This document shows, piece after piece, positions 1 to 5,914 of a DNA stretch of 6,577 bases. Each line of letters starts with the position of its first letter. Within the stretch, counting starts at the first letter, position 1. The translations under genes were made by a program, and so were the position numbers. Below the pieces are notes generated by a model, which made no database searches, was not told where the DNA came from, and worked only from the letters and a program-made list of their open reading frames with translations. The stretch is from Clostridia bacterium. GTDB taxonomy: Bacteria; Bacillota_A; Clostridia; Oscillospirales; CAG-272. Location of the stretch: contig JAFZCF010000197.1 in assembly GCA_017552165.1 (NCBI GenBank), positions 1 to 6,577 of the forward strand, written 5' to 3'.

Positions 1-949
1 CCGGCTTTTTACCGAGCTCTACGGAGCGGCAGCCGGAGCAGACGACGTTCTGCTCCTCGACACGTCTCGCCGGCGGGATTATCTTTTTCAGGGCTTTTGA
101 GAGGGCCTTGACGTGCTCCGGGGTGGTCCCGCAGCAGCCGCCCACGGCAAAGGCGCCCTTTTCGGCGGCCAAAGCGGCCGAGGCGGCAAAGTCCTCCGGC
201 TTTACGTCATAGGAAGTTCTGCCGTCCCTGAATGACGGCAGACCGGCGTTAGGTTTGAAGAACACCGGAACGGATGAATATCTGAGATAGACCTCAAGGA
301 CCGGCATGAGTGTGTCCGGTCCGAAGGAACAATTCACTCCGAGGGCATCGGCGCCCAGACCCTCGAGTGTGGCAATGACAGAGCGCGGGTCTGCGCCCGT
401 CATGAGCCGTCCGTTTTCGGAATACGCGCAGGATATGTGGACCGGCAGTGAGGAGCTCTCTTTCGCGGCGAGCAGCGCCGCCTTTGCCTCGTAAAGATCG
501 TTCATCGTCTCGATGACGATCAGGTCGGCGCCGGCTGCCTCTCCGAGACGGGCGGTCTCCGAAAACACTCCGACCGCCTGCTCGAACTCAGTGTCGCCGA
601 GAGGCTCGAGAAGTCTACCGAGAGGACCGATATCGAGGGCTACGAGCGCCCTGTCGCCCGACTTTTTTTCCTCCGCCGCTTCTCTCGCGAGCCGCACGGC
701 CGCGAAAATAACGTCCTTCAGTTCTCCCGAGCCGTATTTCAGCCCGTTCGCTCCGAAGGTATTTGTATATATAACGTCCGCTCCGGCGTCGATATACGCC
801 CGGTGAACGCTTTTGACTTTATCCGGATCGGTGAGACAGAGCCGTTCCGGGCTGTTCGTGTGCCCGACGCCGAGCGCGTCGAGCATCGTTCCCATCGCTC
901 CGTCGAGCAGCAGCGGCCTCCCCGCCGCGAAGATATTATTCTTATCCAT
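1..949 (-). CDS. metH: Cobalamin-dependent methionine synthase, N-terminal part (partial, cut by left edge)
   Basis: MetH transfers a methyl group from 5-methyltetrahydrofolate via cobalamin to homocysteine, giving methionine in the cytoplasm. The 316 residues in the window make up the homocysteine-binding barrel. They show DGAMGTML (residues 16-23), NTFGAN (63-68), and the three zinc-ligand cysteines expected in this family: Cys207 in GVNCS and Cys272-Cys273 in GGCCGTTPEH. The frame is still open at the window edge, just after the ELGKKP linker, where the folate-binding domain (normally starting near an IGERINPTG motif) and the cobalamin domain should follow. The ATG at 949 is chosen because GGGAGG lies 7 bases upstream. 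The gene overlaps the end of the activation-domain gene by 8 bases, so the two are probably translationally coupled. With that domain encoded separately, the full protein is expected to lack it and be shorter than the E. coli enzyme. A betaine- or S-methylmethionine-type homocysteine methyltransferase is possible from the barrel alone, but the neighbours favour MetH. Confidence 0.93.
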   Translation of the reverse strand, partial: MDKNNIFAAGRPLLLDGAMGTMLDALGVGHTNSPERLCLTDPDKVKSVHRAYIDAGADVIYTNTFGANGLKYGSGELKDVIFAAVRLAREAAEEKKSGDRALVALDIGPLGRLLEPLGDTEFEQAVGVFSETARLGEAAGADLIVIETMNDLYEAKAALLAAKESSSLPVHISCAYSENGRLMTGADPRSVIATLEGLGADALGVNCSFGPDTLMPVLEVYLRYSSVPVFFKPNAGLPSFRDGRTSYDVKPEDFAASAALAAEKGAFAVGGCCGTTPEHVKALSKALKKIIPPARRVEEQNVVCSGCRSVELGKKP

Positions 950-1538
950 TCCGACGCCTCCCGACTATCGCCGTCACGGATTTCGACGGCGACATGATCA
1001 TTTTTTCACTCAGAACAACGCCTATATATTTCTGCGGGTTGAGAAAATCAAAAATTTCCCGCTGAAAAGACAAAGGAAGATCCCCGTATCCGGGGCTGAA
1101 TCTCGGCGCGTATCCGTCGCCGAGCGAGCGGCAGAAATCGTCGCAGAGCGACTCCACCCGTTCCGCCCCCACCCCGTGAACGAGAAGCGCGCGAAGAGGG
1201 TCGAATCTTTCCGCGCGGGCAAGGATATCAGGTTCAAATCCGACGGTCGCCGCGAAGATCACGGCGCCGTCACATCCGGCGAGCCGCCGGCCGAGCTCCG
1301 CCGAAAACACGGAGGAAAAACCGAGACCGACGCGTGGCCCGTCGGCGTCGACGGGCGTCTCCGCAAAGCAAACGCGGTAAACGAGGCGCGGCAAAAGCGC
1401 GTCGAGCACGGAATCGAGTTTTTCCCGCACATCGCCGCCGTCGCCGGCTCCGGCGTATCTCAGTATCTCTTCCCTGTCGACCCGGGGCTCGGGCATCGAT
1501 ATGACCGTAACCCCGCACGGCGCGCCTCCCCCGGTCAT
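942..1538 (-). CDS. Stand-alone methionine synthase activation-domain protein (AdoMet-binding)
   Basis: This 198-residue frame matches the reactivation domain that forms the C-terminus of E. coli MetH, here as a separate protein. In that family the domain binds S-adenosylmethionine and allows reductive remethylation when cobalamin is oxidised to the inactive Co(II) state. Visible signatures are RFSPGYGDLP (residues 146-155, the AdoMet-binding loop), GAVIFAATVG (91-100) and MIMSPSKSVTAIVG (180-193). Stand-alone versions are known, for example in Thermotoga and many Clostridia. It lies between metF and metH, the partners it should serve. The start is uncertain. The ATG at 1538 overlaps the metF stop (ATGA) but has no ribosome binding site. 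The ATG at 1496 (giving MPEPRVDREEILRYAG) fits the usual N-terminus better. The strong GGGGGAGG at 1532-1525 points to a GTG at 1518 that is one base out of frame, so a one-base indel in the G run at 1514-1511 is possible. Function is confident; the N-terminus is not. Confidence 0.88.
   Translation of the reverse strand: MTGGGAPCGVTVISMPEPRVDREEILRYAGAGDGGDVREKLDSVLDALLPRLVYRVCFAETPVDADGPRVGLGFSSVFSAELGRRLAGCDGAVIFAATVGFEPDILARAERFDPLRALLVHGVGAERVESLCDDFCRSLGDGYAPRFSPGYGDLPLSFQREIFDFLNPQKYIGVVLSEKMIMSPSKSVTAIVGRRRNG
957..962 (-). promoter_or_regulatory. Ribosome binding site of metH
   Basis: GGGAGG lies 7 bases upstream of the metH ATG at 949, inside the last codons of the activation-domain gene. 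This supports the chosen metH start and the 8-base gene overlap. Confidence 0.75.
1525..1532 (-). promoter_or_regulatory. Strong ribosome binding site of the activation-domain gene
   Basis: GGGGGAGG directly follows the metF stop codon. It sits 6 bases before a GTG at 1518-1516, ideal spacing, but that GTG is out of frame with the conserved protein. The nearest in-frame ATG (1496) is 28 bases away and the other (1538) lies upstream of the site. Confidence 0.6.
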
Positions 1539-2404
1539 CGCCGCGCGATGATGTCCGAAAGATTTTCGGTTATCTTTTCGGCGACGTCCGGCTTGTTCAT
1601 CGTATAAACGTGGACGTTTCTTATCCCGTTCGCGAACAGGTCTATTATCTGATCGCAGGCGTAGACGATGCCTGCCTGTTTCATCGCCGCCTCGTCGGGA
1701 CCGAAACGGTCGACGAGCGAAGCGAACCTCCGGGGAACGAAGCAGCCCGAAAGCTCCCTCGCCCTCCTGACCTGCTTTGCGTTTGTGATGGGCATGATGC
1801 CCGGTATGACGGGTACGGTTATCCCCGCCTCCCTCAGGCGGTACAGAAAGCTGTAGAACGCCGAGTTGTCAAAAAACATCTGGGTAGTCAGAAAATCGCA
1901 GCCGGCGTCGACCTTCTTTTTAAGATTTGAAATGTCCTCGCGGCTGTCGGATGATTCCGGATGTACTTCTGGATAACACGCTCCGCCTATGCAGAAGCCG
2001 CCCGAGCGTCTGAGCTCCGAAACGAGATCGCTCGCGTGGGGAAAATCCCTCTTGACGACGCCGTCGGCGGGCGGGTCTCCCCTCAGCGCCATGACGTTCT
2101 CGATCCCGGCGCGGCGCAGCTCGGCGACCCTGTCGCCGTACTCCTCCCTCGAGACGGAAACGCACGTGAGATGGGCGAGGGTAGGCACCCCCGTCCTTTC
2201 CCTTATCTTCCGCGCAAGCTCGAGCGTGTAGCGGCGGTTTCCGCCGCCGGCTCCGCACGTCACCGAAATAAACGACGGACCGAGCTCGGCTATCCTTTCG
2301 GCGGCGAGGAAAACGTCGGTCATGTCGCACTCCGACCTCGGGGGGAATATCTCGAACGAGACCGACGGCCGTCCGTTTTCAAGCGCTTCGGTAATTTTCA
2401 TCAT
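1535..2404 (-). CDS. metF: 5,10-methylenetetrahydrofolate reductase
   Basis: MetF reduces 5,10-methylenetetrahydrofolate to 5-methyltetrahydrofolate with FAD, supplying the methyl group used by MetH. The 289 residues are close to the usual bacterial length (about 290-300) and form one barrel. Motifs in order: SFEIFPPRS with the conserved Glu at residue 18, SVTCGAGGG (47-55), AHLTCV (77-82), [10 protein letters not shown] (103-112) with the conserved Asp110, [12 protein letters not shown] (140-151), LTTQMFFDN (172-180), PVIPGIMPI (198-206) and [10 protein letters not shown] (263-272). The start is the ATG at 2404, whose ATGA overlaps the metA stop. A second ATG follows at once at 2401 and cannot be excluded. 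No good ribosome binding site is visible, so translation probably depends on coupling to metA. The frame stays open far upstream into metA, but that extension carries no MetF-like sequence. No metV-like partner gene is present, so the electron donor (NADH or a ferredoxin/flavin system) cannot be told from the window. Confidence 0.96.
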   Translation of the reverse strand: MMKITEALENGRPSVSFEIFPPRSECDMTDVFLAAERIAELGPSFISVTCGAGGGNRRYTLELARKIRERTGVPTLAHLTCVSVSREEYGDRVAELRRAGIENVMALRGDPPADGVVKRDFPHASDLVSELRRSGGFCIGGACYPEVHPESSDSREDISNLKKKVDAGCDFLTTQMFFDNSAFYSFLYRLREAGITVPVIPGIMPITNAKQVRRARELSGCFVPRRFASLVDRFGPDEAAMKQAGIVYACDQIIDLFANGIRNVHVYTMNKPDVAEKITENLSDIIARR

Positions 2405-3318
2405 TTGATCTCGCTTATATCGTACGGCGTCGTCTGATAGACGAAATAGTTGAGCCAGTTTGAATAAAGCAGATTTGCGCCCGATCTCCAGGTCACGTTC
2501 GGCACCCTGGTGTCGTCGTCGTCCGGGTAGTAATTGACGGGCTTTTCCGTCGGGAGCCCGGCCGAGAGATCGCGGCGGTATTCTGTATCGAGGGTAAAGG
2601 CGTCGTATTCCGGATGTCCGGTTATGAATATCCTCCTGCCGCCCTCCGTCGAGATCGCGTACACCCCGGCGACCGGCGAACCCGCGAGTATCTTGAGCTC
2701 GGGACACGCCTCGATATCGCGGCGTCTGACCTCGGTATACCTCGAATGCGGAGCGTTGAAAACGTCGTCGAATCCGCGGAAAAGTATCGAACTCCTGCGC
2801 TCGACGGTATGCCCGAACACCCCGAAAAGTTTCTTTTCGAGCGGGTATTTTTTGATGCCGTAATGATAGTAAAGCCCCGCCTGCGCGCCCCAGCAGATAT
2901 GCAGGGTGCTGTGCACGTGGGTCTTTGACCACTCCATTATTCGGCAGAGCTCGTCCCAGTATTCGACCTCCTCAAAGGGGAGCTGCTCGACCGGCGCGCC
3001 GGTTATGACGAGACCGTCGAAGTTTTCGTTTTTCACCTCGTCGAAGACCTTGTAGAACGAAAGCAAATGCTGTTCCGGGACGTTTTTAGACTTGTGGGAC
3101 GCCGTGTGGATGAGTTCGGTCTCGACCTGAAGGGCTGTGTTCCCGAGGAGGCGGAGAAGCTGGGTCTCCGTCGCTATCTTGGTCGGCATGAGGTTGAGTA
3201 TGGCTATCCTCAGGGGACGTATGTCCTGCGACGTCGCGCGGCGCTCGTCCATGACGAAAATGTTCTCCCCGGTGAGCGTCCTGTACGCGGGCAGACCGTT
3301 CGGTATTTTTATCGGCAT
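2401..3318 (-). CDS. metA: Homoserine O-acyltransferase, MetA family, predicted acetyl-CoA-specific
   Basis: MetA activates homoserine by acylating its hydroxyl group, the committed step of methionine synthesis. The 305-residue protein covers the full family length. It has the catalytic Cys142 in HICWGAQAG (140-148), and His235 and Glu237 in FITGHPEYD (231-239) complete the usual catalytic set. LNLMPTK (41-47) and [13 protein letters not shown] (106-118) are also typical. Residue 111 is Glu. In this family Glu111 goes with acetyl-CoA and Gly111 with succinyl-CoA, so the predicted product is O-acetylhomoserine despite the common name homoserine O-succinyltransferase. This fits the O-acetylhomoserine sulfhydrylase just upstream. 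The ATG at 3318 has AAAGGAG (3334-3328) at 9 bases. It follows metY after 37 bases, the largest gap in the window, and its stop overlaps the metF start. Family assignment is near certain; acyl specificity is inferred from one residue plus context. Confidence 0.96.
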   Translation of the reverse strand: MPIKIPNGLPAYRTLTGENIFVMDERRATSQDIRPLRIAILNLMPTKIATETQLLRLLGNTALQVETELIHTASHKSKNVPEQHLLSFYKVFDEVKNENFDGLVITGAPVEQLPFEEVEYWDELCRIMEWSKTHVHSTLHICWGAQAGLYYHYGIKKYPLEKKLFGVFGHTVERRSSILFRGFDDVFNAPHSRYTEVRRRDIEACPELKILAGSPVAGVYAISTEGGRRIFITGHPEYDAFTLDTEYRRDLSAGLPTEKPVNYYPDDDDTRVPNVTWRSGANLLYSNWLNYFVYQTTPYDISEIK

Positions 3319-3327
3319 TTCTCCGTA

Positions 3328-3334
3328 CTCCTTT
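3328..3334 (-). promoter_or_regulatory. Ribosome binding site of metA
   Basis: AAAGGAG lies 9 bases before the metA ATG, with a second GGAG (3324-3321) closer in. It sits in the 37-base space after metY, the longest non-coding stretch here. That space holds no visible terminator hairpin, promoter or riboswitch. Confidence 0.8.
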
Positions 3335-3355
3335 CGGGATTACTGCCCGGCTCTT

Positions 3356-4633
3356 TCACCCGAGCCGGTCGAGGGACTGTTTTATGTCGGCTATGAGGTC
3401 CTCCGCCGATTCGAGACCGCACGAGAAGCGGACGAGATCGGGAGAGACTCCCGCCGCCCGGAGCTCGGCGTCGCTCATCTGGCGGTGGGTCGTGCTCGCG
3501 GGATGGAGACAGCAGGAACGCGCGTCGGCGACGTGTGTCTCGATCGCCGCGATCCGCAGTCCTTCCATAAATTTCTCGGCAGCCGAACGGCCTCCCTTCA
3601 CGCCGAAACTGACGACTCCGCAGGAGCCGTTTTTCAGATATTTCTCGGCGAGCGCGTGGTACCTGTCGGATTTCAGCCCGCAGTACGAGACCCACGCGAT
3701 CCTGTCGTCAGACGAGAGATACTCGGCGACCGCCTGGGCGTTTTCGCAGTGCTTCTTCATCCTGACGTGCAGACTTTCAAGTCCCAGATTAAGCAGATAG
3801 GCGCTCTGCGGAGACTGTATCGAGCCGAAATCGCGCATGAGCTGCGCCGTCGCCTTGGTTATGAAGGCGCCGCCGAGCCCGAAACGCTCGGTGTACGTCA
3901 CGCCGTGATAGCTCTCGTCGGGGGTCGTCAGCCCCGGGAATCTGTCGGGATATTTCGTCCAGTCGAACTTCCCGGAATCGACGAGGCATCCGCCGACGGC
4001 CGAGCCGTGGCCGTCCATGTACTTGGTCGTCGAGTGGGTCACTATGTCGGCTCCCCACTCAAACGGGCGGCAGTTTACCGGGGTGGCGAAGGTGTTGTCG
4101 ATTATGAGCGGTACGCCGTGCGAATGCGCGGCCGCCGCGAACTTTTCGATGTCAAGCACGGTCAGCGCCGGATTGGCGATGGTCTCGCCGAAAACGGCCT
4201 TGGTGTTTTCACGGAAAGCGGCGGTGAGCTCCTCCTCCGTGCAGTCGGGATCGACGAAGGTGAAGTCTATCCCCATCTTTTTCATCGTCACGGCGAAAAG
4301 GTTGAATGTCCCGCCGTAGATCGAAGAGCTCGACACTATGTGATCTCCGCAGTTGGCAATATTGAAAACCGCGTAGAAATTCGCCGCCTGTCCGGATGAC
4401 GTCAGCATGGCGGCGGTGCCGCCCTCGAGCTCGCATATCTTCGCGGCGACGGCGTCGCAGGTCGGATTCGCGAGGCGCGAGTAAAAGTATCCCGACGCTT
4501 CGAGATCGAAAAGCTTTCCCATCCCGTCGCCGGTGTCGTATTTGAAGGTCGTGCTCTGGATTATCGGTATCTCGCGCGGCTCGCCGTTGCCGGGGCGGTA
4601 TCCGCCCTGAACGCAGATCGTTTCTCTGTTCAT
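3356..4633 (-). CDS. metY: O-acetylhomoserine sulfhydrylase (PLP-dependent)
   Basis: MetY condenses O-acetylhomoserine with sulfide to give homocysteine and acetate, bypassing cystathionine. The 425-residue protein belongs to the Cys/Met-metabolism PLP enzymes. It shows SRLANPT (52-58), LTSSGQAA (77-84), the cofactor-ring Asp179 in IIDNTFATP (177-185), the Schiff-base Lys204 in THSTTKYMDGHG (199-210) and LHPASTTHRQ (376-385). Length and the insert at about residues 221-251 (TKYPDRFPGLTTPDESYHG region) distinguish it from the shorter cystathionine gamma-synthases and beta-lyases (about 380-400 residues). Being next to an acetyl-type MetA supports the substrate. The ATG at 4633 starts one base after the stop of the oxidoreductase gamma gene, with AGGGG (4643-4639) 5 bases upstream. 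This tight junction joins the energy-metabolism genes to the methionine genes. The cysteine pair at 374-375 near the substrate loop is only noted. O-phospho- or O-succinylhomoserine as substrate is less likely. Confidence 0.95.
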   Translation of the reverse strand: MNRETICVQGGYRPGNGEPREIPIIQSTTFKYDTGDGMGKLFDLEASGYFYSRLANPTCDAVAAKICELEGGTAAMLTSSGQAANFYAVFNIANCGDHIVSSSSIYGGTFNLFAVTMKKMGIDFTFVDPDCTEEELTAAFRENTKAVFGETIANPALTVLDIEKFAAAAHSHGVPLIIDNTFATPVNCRPFEWGADIVTHSTTKYMDGHGSAVGGCLVDSGKFDWTKYPDRFPGLTTPDESYHGVTYTERFGLGGAFITKATAQLMRDFGSIQSPQSAYLLNLGLESLHVRMKKHCENAQAVAEYLSSDDRIAWVSYCGLKSDRYHALAEKYLKNGSCGVVSFGVKGGRSAAEKFMEGLRIAAIETHVADARSCCLHPASTTHRQMSDAELRAAGVSPDLVRFSCGLESAEDLIADIKQSLDRLG

Positions 4634-4634
4634 C

Positions 4635-5171
4635 TCAGCCCCTGTACTCCATGCCGAGCTTTATGGCTCTCAGGTTTATATCGAGCAGGTCGGCGTGGCG
4701 CGCCGAGACCACCTTTTTGAGGGCGTCCTCCACGCACGCGTCGGAGATCGCCTCGCAGTCGGATATGAGCTTGCCGGTCATGACCATGTTCGCGAGGGTC
4801 GGAGCGCCCATCCCCTGGGCGAGGGATGTCGACGGGACCTTGACGACCGTGACGTCCGTCCTCTCGACGTCGCGCCCGATGAGCGTGCTGTCAAAAAAGA
4901 TCATCCCGCCCGGCGCGACCTCTTTCTCGTATTTGTCGAGCGAGGGGAGATTCATCGCTATGAGGACGTCGGGGTGCGAAACTATCGGCGAGCTGACCGG
5001 CTCGTCGCTTATTATAACTGCGCAGTTCGCCGTTCCGCCGCGCATCTCGGGGCCGTACGACGGGAGCCAGCTGAGCTGTTTACCCTCGAGCAGGGCCTTG
5101 TAGGCGAGGAACTTGCCGGCGAAAAGCACTCCCTGTCCGCCGAATCCGGCGATAAGGATCTGTGTGGTCAT
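4635..5171 (-). CDS. 2-oxoacid:ferredoxin oxidoreductase, gamma subunit
   Basis: This is the gamma subunit of a multi-subunit enzyme that converts a 2-oxoacid and CoA to acyl-CoA and CO2 while reducing ferredoxin. In this superfamily the gamma domain contributes to CoA handling. The 178 residues match the normal length of a separate gamma subunit. GFGGQGV (9-15) at the N-terminus and PSYGPEMRGGTANC (37-50) are diagnostic, and APTLANMVMTG (around 123-133) is also typical. No iron-sulfur ligands are seen or expected. The ATG at 5171 lies 4 bases after the beta stop, with AGGGGG (5184-5179) 7 bases upstream, and the gene ends one base before metY. The members for 2-oxoglutarate (korC), branched-chain 2-oxoacids (vor) and others look alike here, so the substrate stays open and no symbol is given. 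Confidence 0.93.
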   Translation of the reverse strand: MTTQILIAGFGGQGVLFAGKFLAYKALLEGKQLSWLPSYGPEMRGGTANCAVIISDEPVSSPIVSHPDVLIAMNLPSLDKYEKEVAPGGMIFFDSTLIGRDVERTDVTVVKVPSTSLAQGMGAPTLANMVMTGKLISDCEAISDACVEDALKKVVSARHADLLDINLRAIKLGMEYRG

Positions 5172-5175
5172 TTTT

Positions 5176-5913
5176 TCACCCCCTGTCCTTGTACACGCCG
5201 AGCAGGTAATACGGGATCATCTTTTCCTCGACCCATTTCAGCGCGTTCTGCGGCGTCATTCCCCAGTTGGTCGGGCAGGACGATACGACCTCGATGAGCG
5301 AGAAGCCCTTGCCCTCCACCTGATTGCGGAACGCCTTTTCTATCGCCTTTTTGGCGTTTCTTACGTTCTTTACGTTGTTGACGGCGACGCGTTCTATATA
5401 CTGCGGGCCGTCGAGCGTCGCGAGGAGTTCGCATACCCTTATAGGATAGCCGGCCGTCGAGACGTCGCGGCCGTACGGCGAGGTCTGCGTGACCTGTCCC
5501 GGAAGAGAGGTCGGCGCCATCTGGCCGCCCGTCATGCCGTATATCGCGTTATTTACGAAGATCACGGTGATGTTCTCGCCCCTCGTCGCCGAATGGACGG
5601 TCTCCGCCATTCCTATCGAAGCGAGGTCGCCGTCGCCCTGATAGGTGAATACGATCCTGTCGGGGAGCGAGCGTTTTATGCCTGTCGCCACGGCGGGCGC
5701 GCGGCCGTGAGCCGCCTCCACCATGTCGCACGCGAAATAGTTGTAGGCCATGACGGCGCATCCCACGGGCGCCACGCCTATAGTCCTGCCCTCTATCCCG
5801 AGGGCGTCGATCGCCTCGGCGACGAGGCGGTGGATTATTCCGTGAGTACAGCCCGGGCAGTAGTGGAACTCCGCGTCGGTCAGACTTTTCGGCTTTTCAA
5901 AAACAACCGCCAT
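5176..5913 (-). CDS. 2-oxoacid:ferredoxin oxidoreductase, beta subunit (thiamine diphosphate-binding)
   Basis: The beta subunit holds the thiamine diphosphate and the proximal 4Fe-4S cluster of the enzyme. With the start used here it has 245 residues, normal for clostridial members of this type. Likely cluster ligands are Cys19 and Cys22 in YCPGCTHG, Cys52 in APVGCAV and Cys213 in SSCPTNWG. The diphosphate-magnesium motif is GDGDLASIG (93-101) followed by Asn121-Asn122 in [16 protein letters not shown]. The ATG at 5913 is preferred because AAGGAG (5929-5924) lies 10 bases upstream and because it follows the alpha stop by one base. The frame also has a GTG at 5922, which would add three residues but sits only one base from that site. 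In relatives this subunit is labelled korB or vorA. Substrate choice among 2-oxoglutarate, 2-oxoisovalerate and 2-oxobutyrate cannot be read from the motifs seen. Confidence 0.94.
   Translation of the reverse strand: MAVVFEKPKSLTDAEFHYCPGCTHGIIHRLVAEAIDALGIEGRTIGVAPVGCAVMAYNYFACDMVEAAHGRAPAVATGIKRSLPDRIVFTYQGDGDLASIGMAETVHSATRGENITVIFVNNAIYGMTGGQMAPTSLPGQVTQTSPYGRDVSTAGYPIRVCELLATLDGPQYIERVAVNNVKNVRNAKKAIEKAFRNQVEGKGFSLIEVVSSCPTNWGMTPQNALKWVEEKMIPYYLLGVYKDRG
5179..5184 (-). promoter_or_regulatory. Ribosome binding site of the gamma-subunit gene
   Basis: AGGGGG overlaps the last codons of the beta-subunit gene and lies 7 bases before the gamma ATG, followed by GGTGAAAAA. It supports the start at 5171. 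Confidence 0.6.
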
Positions 5914-5914
5914 T

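Noticed and set aside
1270..1518. An 82-codon minus-strand frame starting at the GTG with the strong ribosome binding site
   Set aside because: Its product is Arg-rich with no motif and overlaps the conserved activation-domain frame. The good site more likely reflects a shifted start of that gene, as noted in the findings.
813..1607. A 264-codon plus-strand frame opposite the activation-domain gene and parts of metH and metF
   Set aside because: It is low-complexity, Arg-rich and antisense to conserved coding sequence, with no motif.
2405..2932. An in-frame upstream extension of metF to an ATG at 2932, adding 176 residues
   Set aside because: The extra part lies wholly inside metA in another frame, is Arg-rich with no homology pattern, and the conserved MetF N-terminus begins at 2404.
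3319..3355. A possible terminator or riboswitch between metY and metA
   Set aside because: The 37 bases contain only the metA ribosome binding site, with no stable hairpin followed by a T run, and are too short for a SAM riboswitch.
3137..4399. A 420-codon open frame on the plus strand opposite metY and the start of metA
   Set aside because: It spans two well-supported opposite-strand genes and their junction, shows no domain or plausible start signal, and is explained by codon bias.
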